From Propionibacteriales bacterium (GTDB lineage Bacteria > Actinomycetota > Actinomycetes > Propionibacteriales > Nocardioidaceae): a stretch of 64,000 nt of DNA. The position numbers were made by a program, and so were the translations under genes. The first letter of the stretch is position 1. Every line of letters begins with the position of its first letter. The notes under the pieces were generated by a model, which was given only the letters and a program-made list of their open reading frames with translations, was not told the origin of the DNA and made no database searches. The stretch spans positions 124,001 to 188,000 of the forward strand of contig JAPLCC010000047.1 in NCBI GenBank assembly GCA_026392415.1, read 5' to 3'. Shown piece after piece: positions 17,294-25,779 of the stretch.

Positions 17294-17356
17294 CCAAACC
17301 CCACACCTCGGGTGACCAAACCCCACACCTCGTGTGGCCAAACCCCACACTTCGCG
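17291..17356 (-). repeat. Three 22-bp repeat units, right array (inverted)
   Basis: Units at 17291-17312, 17313-17334 and 17335-17356 read TGACCAAACCCCACACCTCG plus two bases, the reverse complement of the left array. The first unit supplies the stop codon of the AbiEi-like gene. The last ends two bases before the stop of the TetR gene, so the array exactly fills the convergent gap. If transcribed with the left array the two could pair as a long stem. Confidence 0.88.
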
Positions 17357-17358
17357 GA

Positions 17359-17967
17359 TCAGGGGAGGAGGGAGCCGATGGCGGGGAGTGAGCCGGTGAT
17401 GACGTGGAGGAGGTCGTCGCGGGTGAGGCCGGCGGGGTCGTCGATCCAGGTGAGGACGAGGTCCTCGACCATGGCCTGCCAGGCGTGGATGATCAGGCGG
17501 ACGGGCGGGGTGTCCTGGAGGACCAGGCCGTCGGGGTCGGCGGTGAAGAACCGGTCGGCGAGTGCCGCGAAGGTGGTCTCGTAGATCGCGCTGAGGCTCT
17601 CGTTGCTCCCGGAAGCGGCCTTGACGAGCGAGCGGTAGCCGGCGGTGTTGGCGACGACGTAGTCGACGTAACCGGTCAGGGAGACCAGCAGCCGGTCGAG
17701 GGGTTCGCCCTCGGGTGGGGGAGCGGTCTGTTCGAAGAGATCGTCGGCCGCCCGCTGCACGACCGCCTCGTAGAAGCCCTGCTTGCCGCCGAAGTAGTGG
17801 TAGAGCAGGCCGCGTGAGATGCCGGCCTCGTCGGCGATGACATCGATGGACAGCTCCTCGAGCGAGCGCACGGCCAGCAGCCGGACGCCCAGGTCGAGCA
17901 GCTGGCTGCGTCGCTCGTCGGGTGTCAGACGGGTGCGAGGGGGAGTGGTGGCCGTCACGTGGATCAT
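17359..17967 (-). CDS. TetR-family transcriptional regulator
   Basis: The 202-residue protein has a TetR N-terminal helix-turn-helix (about 20-65: LLDLGVRLLAVRSLEELSIDVIADEAGISRGLLYHYFGGKQGFYEAVV) and a variable helical ligand domain. It is divergent from the Baeyer-Villiger monooxygenase/SDR operon with 40 bp between starts, and a palindrome lies in that gap, so it most likely represses that operon and itself in response to a ketone or acyl substrate. GTG 17958 is an alternative start. Confidence 0.88.
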   Translation of the reverse strand: MIHVTATTPPRTRLTPDERRSQLLDLGVRLLAVRSLEELSIDVIADEAGISRGLLYHYFGGKQGFYEAVVQRAADDLFEQTAPPPEGEPLDRLLVSLTGYVDYVVANTAGYRSLVKAASGSNESLSAIYETTFAALADRFFTADPDGLVLQDTPPVRLIIHAWQAMVEDLVLTWIDDPAGLTRDDLLHVITGSLPAIGSLLP

Positions 17968-17968
17968 T

Positions 17969-17989
17969 CTATTGACAGATATTCAATAG
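17969..17989. promoter_or_regulatory. TetR operator palindrome overlapping the monooxygenase promoter
   Basis: The sequence is CTATTGA-N7-TCAATAG, a perfect inverted repeat with 7-bp arms (17969-17975 and 17983-17989). It overlaps a consensus -35 box TTGACA (17972-17977) pointing to the monooxygenase gene at 18008. A weak -10 (CAATAG or AATAGC, 17993-17999) follows, which would give a very short or no leader. Binding here would block the promoter. Confidence 0.7.
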
Positions 17990-18007
17990 TGGCAATAGCG
18001 TCGTCCC

Positions 18008-19531
18008 ATGAGTTCTTCAACGAGTCCCACGCAGGTCGACCACCTGATCGTCGGCGCCGGCTTCGCTGGACTGGCCGCCGCCATCAAGCTCGACGAGGCA
18101 GGCGAGCGCGACCTGGTCGTGATCGAGAAGGACAGCGACGTCGGTGGCACCTGGCACATCAACACCTACCCGGGTGCCGAGTGCGACGTCCCCAGCCAGC
18201 TCTACTCGTACTCGTTCGCACTCAACCCGGACTGGTCGAAGGTCTACTCGCCGCAGGCGGAGATCCTCGAGTACATCCGCAAGGTCGCCCGCGACTCGGG
18301 CACGCTCGATCGCTTCGTGTTCAACACGGCTGTCGTCGACGCGACCTGGGACGCCGCAGCGCAGCGCTGGGTCGTGCGGACCGAGGGCCCCGACGGTCCC
18401 CGTGTGTACGCCGCCCGCACCGTCATCTCGGCGGCTGGTGGGCTCTCCGAGCCGCGACTGCCCGAGGTCGAGGGCATCGACTCGTTCCAGGGCGAGATCT
18501 TCCACTCCGCCCGCTGGAACCACGACGTCGACCTCACCGGCAAGCGCATCGCCGTCATCGGCACCGGCGCGTCCGCGATCCAGCTCGTCCCCGAGCTCCA
18601 GAAGGTCGCCGGACACCTCGACGTCTACCAGCGCACTCCGAACTGGGTGATCCCGCGCAACGAGCGCACGTTCACCAGCGTCGAGAAGGCGGCCTTCCGG
18701 AAGGTGCCCGGTCTCCAGCGCGCCGCACGTTCGGCGGTCTACTCGACCCTGGAGGGTCGCGTGCCGGCGTTCGCGAAGTTCCCCGACCTGCTCAAGGTCG
18801 TCGAGGGCCAGGGCAAGAAGAACATCCGCAGTGCGATCTCGGACCCCGAGCTCCGCGCCAAGGTCACGCCGAACTACCGCGCCGGGTGCAAGCGCATCCT
18901 GATCTCGAACAAGTGGTACCCCGCGCTCGCTGCCGACAACGTCGACCTGGTCACCGACCCGATCGTGAAGATCACCGCCAACGGTGTGGTCACGGCCGAC
19001 GGCACCGAGCGGCCCATCGACGTCCTCGTCGTCGCCACCGGCTTCTACGTCACCGAGCCGCCGATCGCCCAGCACGTCACCGGCCGCGACGGCCGCACGC
19101 TGGCCGACCTCTGGGACGAGCAGGGCATGGCGGCGTACAAGGGCACGACCATCAACGGCTTCCCGAACCTCTTCCAGCTCGTGGGCCCGAACACCGCCCT
19201 CGGCCACTCGAGCATCATCTTCATCATCGAGTCCCAGGTGAAGTACGTCGTCGAGGCCGCCAGGGCGATGCGTCGCGAGGGCCTCGGTGCGGTGGAGCCC
19301 ACCCAGTCCGTGCAGGATGAGTGGACGGCGCAGATCCGTCGCAAGATGAAGCCCACCGTGTGGCAGACCGGCGGCTGTGCCAGCTGGTACCTCGACAAGT
19401 TCGGCAACAACACCACCCTGTGGCCGGGACAGACGTTCACGTTCCGCCAGCACCTGTCCGCGTTCGACCTCGACAAGTACGACGTCGAACCCATCAGCAC
19501 GAAGAAGACGAAGAAGAAGGTCAGCAAGTGA
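18008..19531 (+). CDS. Baeyer-Villiger-type flavin monooxygenase
   Basis: 507 residues. N-terminal FAD motif GAGFAG (about 16-21), VGGTWHINTYPGAECDVPSQLYSYSF typical of Baeyer-Villiger enzymes, the fingerprint F-x-G-x-x-x-H-x-x-x-W (FQGEIFHSARW, from about residue 160) and the NADPH motif GTGASA. Such enzymes insert oxygen next to a ketone to form esters or lactones. The substrate cannot be predicted; the neighbouring SDR could make the ketone from an alcohol. The genes overlap at 19528-19531 (GTGA), so they are one operon. Confidence 0.9.
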   Translation: MSSSTSPTQVDHLIVGAGFAGLAAAIKLDEAGERDLVVIEKDSDVGGTWHINTYPGAECDVPSQLYSYSFALNPDWSKVYSPQAEILEYIRKVARDSGTLDRFVFNTAVVDATWDAAAQRWVVRTEGPDGPRVYAARTVISAAGGLSEPRLPEVEGIDSFQGEIFHSARWNHDVDLTGKRIAVIGTGASAIQLVPELQKVAGHLDVYQRTPNWVIPRNERTFTSVEKAAFRKVPGLQRAARSAVYSTLEGRVPAFAKFPDLLKVVEGQGKKNIRSAISDPELRAKVTPNYRAGCKRILISNKWYPALAADNVDLVTDPIVKITANGVVTADGTERPIDVLVVATGFYVTEPPIAQHVTGRDGRTLADLWDEQGMAAYKGTTINGFPNLFQLVGPNTALGHSSIIFIIESQVKYVVEAARAMRREGLGAVEPTQSVQDEWTAQIRRKMKPTVWQTGGCASWYLDKFGNNTTLWPGQTFTFRQHLSAFDLDKYDVEPISTKKTKKKVSK

Positions 19532-20364
19532 AGAACTTCAAGAACAAGGTCGTCGTCATCACCGGAGCGGGCTCCGGGATCGGTCGGGCCCTCGCTCTGA
19601 ACTTCGCCGACCGGGGTGCCCGCCTGGCCCTGTCGGACGTGGACGAGAAGGGTCTCGTGGAGACCGCGTCCCTGGCCCAGAAGGCCGGCGCGCCCGAGGT
19701 CCACACCGCACGCCTCGACGTCGCGGACCGCGAGGGCTTCGTGGCCTACGCCAGCGAGGTCGCCGAGCACTTCGGCCAGGTGAATGTCGTCATCAACAAC
19801 GCGGGCGTGGCGTTGGCGGGCGACGTCACCGAACTGGCCTACGAGGACATGGACTGGATCGTCGGCATCAACTTCTGGGGTGTCGTCCACGGCACCAAGG
19901 AGTTCCTGCCGCACCTGATCGCGTCCGGCGACGGTCACGTCGTCAACCTCTCCTCGCTCTTCGGGCTGCTCGCCATGCCCGGTCAGAGCGCCTACAACGC
20001 GACCAAGTTCGCGGTCCGTGGGTTCACCGAGGCGCTCCGCGAGGAGATGTTGATCGCCGGCCACAAGGTGGGGGTCACCTCCGTGCACCCCGGCGGCATC
20101 AAGACGGCGATCGCCCGCAACGCCCGGGTCGCGGACAACGAGGACAAGGCAGCGACCGCGAAGCTGTTCGACGAGAAGCTCGCGAAGATGACGCCCGAGC
20201 GCGCCGCCGAGATCATCGTCAAGGGCATCACGAAGAACCAGGCGCGCGTGCTCGTCGGCCTCGATGCCCACGCCCTGCACAACTTCCAGAAGTTCACCGG
20301 CTCGCGCTACGAGGACATCATCGCCGTGGTGTCGAAGCGAGTGCTCCCGACCAAGGTCGTCTGA
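19528..20364 (+). CDS. Short-chain dehydrogenase/reductase
   Basis: 278 residues from GTG 19528, overlapping the monooxygenase stop by four bases. It has the classical SDR features: TGAGSGIGRA for NAD(P), NNAG, a catalytic Ser (NLSSLFG) and YxxxK (SAYNATK). Likely it oxidises an alcohol to the ketone used by the monooxygenase, or reduces the product. This pairing with a Baeyer-Villiger enzyme is common in actinobacterial alicyclic or steroid side-chain degradation. Confidence 0.9.
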   Translation: MKNFKNKVVVITGAGSGIGRALALNFADRGARLALSDVDEKGLVETASLAQKAGAPEVHTARLDVADREGFVAYASEVAEHFGQVNVVINNAGVALAGDVTELAYEDMDWIVGINFWGVVHGTKEFLPHLIASGDGHVVNLSSLFGLLAMPGQSAYNATKFAVRGFTEALREEMLIAGHKVGVTSVHPGGIKTAIARNARVADNEDKAATAKLFDEKLAKMTPERAAEIIVKGITKNQARVLVGLDAHALHNFQKFTGSRYEDIIAVVSKRVLPTKVV

Positions 20365-20374
20365 GCAAACCGGC

Positions 20375-20417
20375 CCTCCACCCGCGCATCGTCCATGGGA
20401 CGATGCGCGGGTGGAGG
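20375..20417 (+). terminator. Perfect 20-bp hairpin after the SDR gene
   Basis: Two arms, 20375-20394 and 20398-20417, are perfectly complementary over 20 bp with a 3-base loop. It starts 11 bases after the SDR stop. There is no T-tract, as is common for high-GC actinobacterial terminators. The right arm contains the candidate GTG start of the next gene (20411), so it could also hide that start in read-through transcripts. Confidence 0.7.
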
Positions 20418-21505
20418 CGTCTCTGGACCGGATGTGGAGCCGGAGCCGGCTCTCGCTCCGTGGGCGCATCGAACGCTGGCGCAGCAAGCTGTGGGTCGTC
20501 GTCCAGTGCGCCATCGCCGCGGGCGTCGCGTGGTGGATCGCAGCTGACCTGATCGGCCACGAGACGCCGTTCTTCGCGCCGATCGCCGCCGTGGTCTCGC
20601 TCGGTACGTCGTACGGCCAGCGGCTGCGGCGCGTCATCGAGGTCACCCTCGGCGTGGCCATCGGCGTCTTCGTCGCGGACGTCCTGGTGGCCGGCATCGG
20701 ATCGGGCGGGTGGCAGATCGGACTGATCGTGCTGCTGGCGATGTCGACAGCGCTGCTGCTCGACGCGGGCAACCTCTTCGTCACCCAGGCCGCGGTGCAG
20801 TCGATCGTGGTCGCGGCGCTGATGCCCGACGCGGGTGGCGCCTTCCTGCGCTGGACCGACGCCCTCATCGGCGGTGGCGTCGCGCTCGTGGCCGCGATGA
20901 TCGTTCCTGCCGCACCGTTGCGCCGGCCGCGCGAGCAGGCCGCCGCGGTGGCACGCAAGATCGCCGCGCTGCTGCGGGCCGCCTCCGACGTGATGGTCGA
21001 CGGCGAGGTGGACCCGGCGCTCGAATTGCTGGCCGACGCCCGTGCGACCGACCGGATGATCCGCGAGCTCCAGTCGGCCGCCGAGGAGGGCATGTCGGTC
21101 GTCAGCTCCTCGCCCTTCCGGGTGCGCCACCGCGAAGGCCTGCGCCAGATGGTGGAGCTGGTCGACCCGCTCGACCGTGCGCTCCGCAGCACCCGCGTGC
21201 TGGTGCGCCAGACGTCGATCGCCGCCTACCGGCACCGTCCGGTGCCTGCGTCGTACGCCATGGTGGCGGCCGATCTCGCCGCGGCGGCGGAAGCTGTGGC
21301 CGACGAACTCGCTGCCGACCGGCTCGCGAGCGCCGCCCGGGACACGGTGCTCGCCGTCGGAGCCGCGACCGGACGGGTCGAACGCAGCGAGATCCTCACC
21401 GCCGAGGCGATCCTGGCCCAGCTGCGTGCGATCGTGGCCGACCTGCTGATGGTCACCGGCATGGGCCAGCTCGAGGCGACCGACGCGTTGCCGCCGCCGC
21501 GGTAG
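20411..21505 (+). CDS. FUSC-family membrane protein
   Basis: 364 residues if GTG 20411 is used; ATG 20432 is also possible and would leave the hairpin free. The N-terminal half (about 25-170) has six hydrophobic segments, including FFAPIAAVVSLGTSYGQRLRRVIEVTLGVAIGV, typical of FUSC/aromatic-acid exporter proteins (YccS, AaeB). The C-terminal half is a helical cytoplasmic domain. Substrate is unknown. No partner gene is adjacent. Confidence 0.75.
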   Translation: MEASLDRMWSRSRLSLRGRIERWRSKLWVVVQCAIAAGVAWWIAADLIGHETPFFAPIAAVVSLGTSYGQRLRRVIEVTLGVAIGVFVADVLVAGIGSGGWQIGLIVLLAMSTALLLDAGNLFVTQAAVQSIVVAALMPDAGGAFLRWTDALIGGGVALVAAMIVPAAPLRRPREQAAAVARKIAALLRAASDVMVDGEVDPALELLADARATDRMIRELQSAAEEGMSVVSSSPFRVRHREGLRQMVELVDPLDRALRSTRVLVRQTSIAAYRHRPVPASYAMVAADLAAAAEAVADELAADRLASAARDTVLAVGAATGRVERSEILTAEAILAQLRAIVADLLMVTGMGQLEATDALPPPR

Positions 21506-21527
21506 TGGCCATGCCACAATCCTCGCC

Positions 21528-21968
21528 GTGAGCAACCTTGTGGAGCAGAGTGTCGAGATCAGTGCACCGATCGGCACCGTCTTCGCGTACGTCGACGACT
21601 TCACGACGACGAAGGACTGGATGTACGGGTTGAGCAAGATCGATCCCGTCACTGATCAGGTGCGCGGCGTCGGCGCTGAGTACGACGGCATCATGAAGGT
21701 CGGCGTACCGCTCAAGTCGCGGATCAAGTGCACGGACTGGGAGCTCGACAAGCGCATCGAGTTCACCTCGATCAAGGGCATCCAGAACACCCAGCGCTGG
21801 ACGTTCACCGACCTCGGCGAGGGACGCACGCGCGTCGACGCCTGGATCAGCTACACGCTGCCCGGCGGTCCGGCGGGCAAGGCCATCGAGCGAGCCGTCC
21901 GGCCCGTGATCGGCCTGGCCATCCGGCACACGAGCCACTCGCTGGTGAAGAACGTCGAAGCGCTCTGA
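21528..21968 (+). CDS. SRPBCC-family (polyketide cyclase/START-like) protein
   Basis: 146 residues from GTG 21528. The pattern VEQSVEISAPIGTVFAYVDDFTTTKDWMYGLSKIDPV ... GAEYDGIMKVG...WELDKRIEFTSIKGIQNTQRWTF is that of a Bet v1/START-like helix-grip fold, used for hydrophobic ligand binding. The role is unknown. It converges with the lysine operon, with 6 bp between stops. Confidence 0.75.
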   Translation: MSNLVEQSVEISAPIGTVFAYVDDFTTTKDWMYGLSKIDPVTDQVRGVGAEYDGIMKVGVPLKSRIKCTDWELDKRIEFTSIKGIQNTQRWTFTDLGEGRTRVDAWISYTLPGGPAGKAIERAVRPVIGLAIRHTSHSLVKNVEAL

Positions 21969-21974
21969 GGAGAC

Positions 21975-23189
21975 TCAGACCTGCGCTGCATACAGGTCGT
22001 AGGGGTCGTGCAGGGCGCGGCCCAGGGCGTCCTGCAGCCACGCGGCGTCCCTCCGCGTCGCGCGCTGGTCTGCGTCCACTGATCCGTCCGAGGTGAGGTT
22101 GGAGGCGAAGATGCCGGCCGCCGACTTCGGGAGGAAGTCCTCGTAGACGATCGGCTGCAGCCCCGTTTCCGAGCCGTCGGCATCGCGCCGGTAGTACGCC
22201 AGCCCGGCTTCGTGCAGGCCCTTCTCGGTGTCCGGGAACGCGGCGATGCCCCGGTCGTCGTACAACGCGCGACCGGCGGGCGTGAGCGCGACACCGCGCG
22301 CCTCGACCTCACCGAACCGCACGCTCAGCGCGCCCCGGACCAGCGTGCCGTCGGCCTCGCGGAAGGTGCGCGGCTCGGCGAGCGCGCGAAACGACGTCTG
22401 CCTCAGCAGCACTGCCGGCCCGGTGGTGAGCGGCGGTCCCTGGATCCGGTCGATCATCGCGATCCCACGGTTGGTCATCCGGCGGTAGAGGTCGTCGATG
22501 TCGAGCACCCGCGGCGTGAGGTGGTTGATGTGGGTCGAGGCCACCCCGCCGATGTCGGCGGCCACCGACGAGATCGACTCGAGGTGGTCGTACCAGGCGC
22601 GGTCCACCGGCTCGGGCGAAAGGGTGAACGCGTCGGTGGCCAGCTGGAGGAACCGGTCCGCGTCGGTCGGCGCCAGTCCACCTGCCTTCTCCGCGAGGTC
22701 GGCGAGGTAGAGCAGCTCATCGGGGAAGAGGCGGCGCGCGCCGAGGAACTCCTCGAGCTGCGCCTGGGTGGCCGCATCGAAGAACCGGCGGTCGTCGGAC
22801 ACGAGCAGGGAGGTGAAGACCCGGAACGGGTTGGCCGCCAGCTCGGCGCCGTCGACCGGACGGAACGCCGTCGACACCACCGGGATGGCTGGCGCGGCCT
22901 CACGCAGGTCGTAGAACCCGACGGGATACATCCCGCAGGCGCCGAAGATCCGGCCCACCTGCGCGATCTCATCAGGTGTCCCGACCCGGATCGCGCCGTG
23001 CCGTTCGGCCGTCACCCGCGCAATGCTCCCGAGGCGTTCGGCCTCGGGGCCCAGCGCGGCCAGCACGTCGGCGTTCACGGCCTCGGAGACCTCGACCAAC
23101 GTGTTGTAGGCCGGGACCTCCGAGCCGTAGAGCGTCGACAGAGCCCGGGCGAACCGCGCCCGGAGCTCGGTGGGGCCGATCAGGCTCAT
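21975..23189 (-). CDS. hglS: 2-oxoadipate dioxygenase/decarboxylase (HglS, DUF1338)
   Basis: 404 residues. The DUF1338/YdcJ-family pattern is clear: AERHGAIRVGT (His64) and GGVASTHINHLTPRVLDID (His220, His223) supply metal-ligand histidines, with an acidic residue in RFGEVEARGVALT. HglS is an Fe(II) enzyme shown in Pseudomonas to convert 2-oxoadipate to D-2-hydroxyglutarate with loss of CO2 in lysine catabolism. Its start overlaps the upstream aldehyde dehydrogenase stop (ATGA, 23186-23189). It is the last gene of a four-gene operon. Confidence 0.88.
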   Translation of the reverse strand: MSLIGPTELRARFARALSTLYGSEVPAYNTLVEVSEAVNADVLAALGPEAERLGSIARVTAERHGAIRVGTPDEIAQVGRIFGACGMYPVGFYDLREAAPAIPVVSTAFRPVDGAELAANPFRVFTSLLVSDDRRFFDAATQAQLEEFLGARRLFPDELLYLADLAEKAGGLAPTDADRFLQLATDAFTLSPEPVDRAWYDHLESISSVAADIGGVASTHINHLTPRVLDIDDLYRRMTNRGIAMIDRIQGPPLTTGPAVLLRQTSFRALAEPRTFREADGTLVRGALSVRFGEVEARGVALTPAGRALYDDRGIAAFPDTEKGLHEAGLAYYRRDADGSETGLQPIVYEDFLPKSAAGIFASNLTSDGSVDADQRATRRDAAWLQDALGRALHDPYDLYAAQV

Positions 23190-24691
23190 CCGAACTCGAC
23201 GCCCTGGGCGAGCGGCAGCTCGGTGGAGTAGTTGATGGTGTTGGTGGAGCGGCGCATGTAGGCCTTCCACGCGTCCGAGCCGGACTCGCGCCCGCCACCG
23301 GTCTCCTTCTCGCCGCCGAAAGCGCCGCCGATCTCGGCGCCCGAGGTGCCGATGTTGACGTTGGCGATGCCGCAGTCCGAGCCGACCGCCGACGTGAAGG
23401 TCTCTGCCTCGCGGACGTCGAGGGTGAAGATCGCCGAGGACAGGCCCTGGGCCACCTCGTTGTGCAGCGCGATCGCCTCGTCGAGGTCGGCGTACTTCAG
23501 GACGTAGAGCAACGGTGCGAACGTCTCGGTCTTCACGATGTCGGTCTGCGCGGGCATGTCCACGATGGCGGGTACGACGTACTGGCCGCCTGCGACGCCA
23601 TCGGCTCGACCGCCACCGGTGACCAGGCGACCACCGTCGGACTGGGCCTGCTCGACCGCGGCGAGGAAGCCGTCCGCGGCGGCGGCGTCGACGAGCGGAC
23701 CGACCAGGGTGCCCGCGTCGAGGGGCGAACCGATCGACAACGTGCCGTAGGCCTTGGAGAGCTGCTCGACCAGCTCGTCGTGCACCGATTCGTGGACGAT
23801 GACGCGGCGCAGGGAGGTGCACCGCTGGCCGGCCGTGCCGACGGCGGAGAACACGATGCCGCGCACCGCGAGGTCGAGGTCGGCCGAGGGAGCCACGACG
23901 GCAGCGTTGTTGCCGCCGAGCTCGAGCAGGCAGCGTCCGAGACGGGCGGCCACCCGCGGCGCGACCAGCTTGCCCATCCGGGTCGACCCGGTGGCCGAGA
24001 CCAGCGGCACCCGCGGGTCATCGACGAGCACCTCGCCGACCGCGCTCTCGCCCAGCACCACCTGGCTGAGTCCCTGCGGCGCCCCCACTCTGCGGGCAGC
24101 CTCGGAAGCCAGGGCCTGACACGCGAGCGCGGTCAGCAAGGTCTTCTCCGACGGCTTCCAGACCACGGCGTCGCCCGCGACGAACGCGAGAGCGGCATTC
24201 CACGACCAGACGGCCACGGGGAAGTTGAAGGCACTGATGACGCCGATGACCCCGAGCGGGTGCCACTGCTCCATCATCCGGTGACCCGGTCGCTCGGAGG
24301 CGATCGTCAGGCCGTGCAGCTGGCGGGACAGGCCCACCGCGAACTCGCAGATGTCGATCATCTCCTGGACCTCGCCGAGGCCCTCGGAGCGGATCTTGCC
24401 GGCTTCGATCGAGACCAGCTCGCCGAGCAGGTCCTTGTGCTCGCGCAGCAGGTTGCCGAGCTCGCGGACCAGTTGGCCCCGAACCGGACCGGGTACCGAT
24501 CGCCAGTCCTCGAAGGCAGCCTGGGCAGACGTGACCGCATCGGTCACGTCGGAGGCGCTGTGGGCGGGGAGGCGACCGAGGTCGGAGCCGTCGATCGGGG
24601 TCCGGGCGACGAGGTCGCCATCGGTGGTGAACGGGTTCCCCGCGCCGAGGGCGTCGAGGATCTCGCGGGTACGTGCTGCCAGGTCAGTCAT
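23186..24691 (-). CDS. Alpha-aminoadipate-semialdehyde dehydrogenase (ALDH7-like)
   Basis: 501 residues. It has catalytic Glu257 (LLELGGNNAAVV) and Cys291 (GTAGQRCTSLRR), and FGGEKETGGGRESGSDAWKAYMRRSTNTINYS near the end, which is typical of the ALDH7 (antiquitin/AmaB) branch. That branch oxidises 2-aminoadipate 6-semialdehyde to 2-aminoadipate with NAD. Four-base overlaps join it to genes on both sides, giving strong support for this step in lysine breakdown. Confidence 0.88.
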   Translation of the reverse strand: MTDLAARTREILDALGAGNPFTTDGDLVARTPIDGSDLGRLPAHSASDVTDAVTSAQAAFEDWRSVPGPVRGQLVRELGNLLREHKDLLGELVSIEAGKIRSEGLGEVQEMIDICEFAVGLSRQLHGLTIASERPGHRMMEQWHPLGVIGVISAFNFPVAVWSWNAALAFVAGDAVVWKPSEKTLLTALACQALASEAARRVGAPQGLSQVVLGESAVGEVLVDDPRVPLVSATGSTRMGKLVAPRVAARLGRCLLELGGNNAAVVAPSADLDLAVRGIVFSAVGTAGQRCTSLRRVIVHESVHDELVEQLSKAYGTLSIGSPLDAGTLVGPLVDAAAADGFLAAVEQAQSDGGRLVTGGGRADGVAGGQYVVPAIVDMPAQTDIVKTETFAPLLYVLKYADLDEAIALHNEVAQGLSSAIFTLDVREAETFTSAVGSDCGIANVNIGTSGAEIGGAFGGEKETGGGRESGSDAWKAYMRRSTNTINYSTELPLAQGVEFG

Positions 24692-25779
24692 GCCGAGATC
24701 TTTCCGTAGTCCCTGAAGCGACGACCTGCGTGCGTGGAGTGCAGGTCCTCGAGAGTGATGTCCTCCTGCCGCACGAATCCCTCCTGCGGCAGCTTGCCCT
24801 CGGCGACGAGCTCGAGGACGGCGACGGCCGAGGAGGCCGTGGTCCACGAGATCGCCCGCCACATGCGCCCGTCGATCTCGAGGGGCAGGTAGCCGCGCAC
24901 GTGGTTCTCGCGGAACGGCTGGCCGTCCTTGACGCCCTCGACGGCGGCGTGGAGGTAGACGATGTCGTCGTTGACCGGAGGCTTGGCCTTGACCAGGATC
25001 CGGCCGACCTCCTCGCGACAGTCGCGCAGGCCGAGCTCGTCGAACAGGAAGTGCATCTGGTCGAAGTGGCCGGGGTAGCGCATCGTCTTGTAGTCGAGCC
25101 GCTGCACGCGGCCGTCGTAGGTCTCGCACATGGTGCCGAGGCCTCCGGAGGTGAGCGCAGCCTCGAGCTCGATGCCGCCGATGACGACGCGCTCCTTCTC
25201 CTCCATGGCGGGCACCATCTGGCGCCGGCCGGAGCGGAGCACCTCGCAGTCGTTGAGGTACTCGTTGACGACGCCCTCGGCCGACCAGTTGAAGGCGTAG
25301 CCCAGCAGCCCGGTGGGGTTCTGGGGGAGGGCGCCGACCTTGAGCTCGATCGAGCGGATCTCCTCGAAGCCCTTGGCCAGCGAGGCACCGACGATGCCGA
25401 TCAGGCCGGGCGCGAGACCGCACTGCGGCACGAACGCGACGCCGGGCGTCTGGCCCGCGAGCTCGATGACACGCTGCGTGGTCGGCACGTCCTCGGTGAG
25501 GTCGAAGTAGTGGCAGCCGACGGCTGCCGCGGCCTCGGCCACCTCGATGTTGCGGTCGTACGGCAGGCAGGAGACGACGGCGTCGACCCCGCGCAGCGCG
25601 TCCTGCAGCGCAGTGGCGTCCTTGACGTCGAGCTCCGCGGTCTCGAACCGGAGCCCAGGGTGCGGCTGGGCGTCGTACCCACTGACCTTGAAGCCGGCGT
25701 CGGTGAGCAGACCTGCCACCAGTTCGCCGACCTTGCCCAGGCCGATCACGCCGACCTGGTTGATGCTGCGCGTCTTCAC
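24688..25779 (-). CDS. Lysine 6-dehydrogenase / saccharopine dehydrogenase-like protein
   Basis: 363 residues from GTG 25779, close to the 385 of Geobacillus lysine 6-dehydrogenase. It has an N-terminal Rossmann motif (VGVIGLGKVGELVAGLL), CLPYDRNIEVAEAAAAVGCHYFDL, FVPQCGLAPGLIGIVG and ALTSGGLGTMCETYDGRVQRLDYKTMRYPGH. These match both lysine 6-dehydrogenase and saccharopine dehydrogenase, which are homologous. Context favours direct oxidation of lysine to the semialdehyde used by the next enzyme, since no lysine-ketoglutarate reductase is present. Ribosome site GGGAG precedes the start. Confidence 0.75.
   Translation of the reverse strand: MKTRSINQVGVIGLGKVGELVAGLLTDAGFKVSGYDAQPHPGLRFETAELDVKDATALQDALRGVDAVVSCLPYDRNIEVAEAAAAVGCHYFDLTEDVPTTQRVIELAGQTPGVAFVPQCGLAPGLIGIVGASLAKGFEEIRSIELKVGALPQNPTGLLGYAFNWSAEGVVNEYLNDCEVLRSGRRQMVPAMEEKERVVIGGIELEAALTSGGLGTMCETYDGRVQRLDYKTMRYPGHFDQMHFLFDELGLRDCREEVGRILVKAKPPVNDDIVYLHAAVEGVKDGQPFRENHVRGYLPLEIDGRMWRAISWTTASSAVAVLELVAEGKLPQEGFVRQEDITLEDLHSTHAGRRFRDYGKISA

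Larger units (their letters stand above)
16129..17356. mobile_element. Candidate repeat-bounded element carrying one AbiEi/nuclease-like gene
   Basis: A gene (16319-17293) is enclosed by two inverted arrays, each of three contiguous 22-bp units. The outermost 19 bases of each side are identical in inverted orientation (CGCGAAGTGTGGGGTTTGG, 16128-16146 and the complement of 17338-17356). The next two units inward on both sides carry GAGG where the outer unit has GAAG. There is no obvious target duplication outside the arrays. The same units form a compact palindrome at 48111-48204 without a gene. The mobile nature is inference; the repeat structure is seen directly. Confidence 0.45.
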
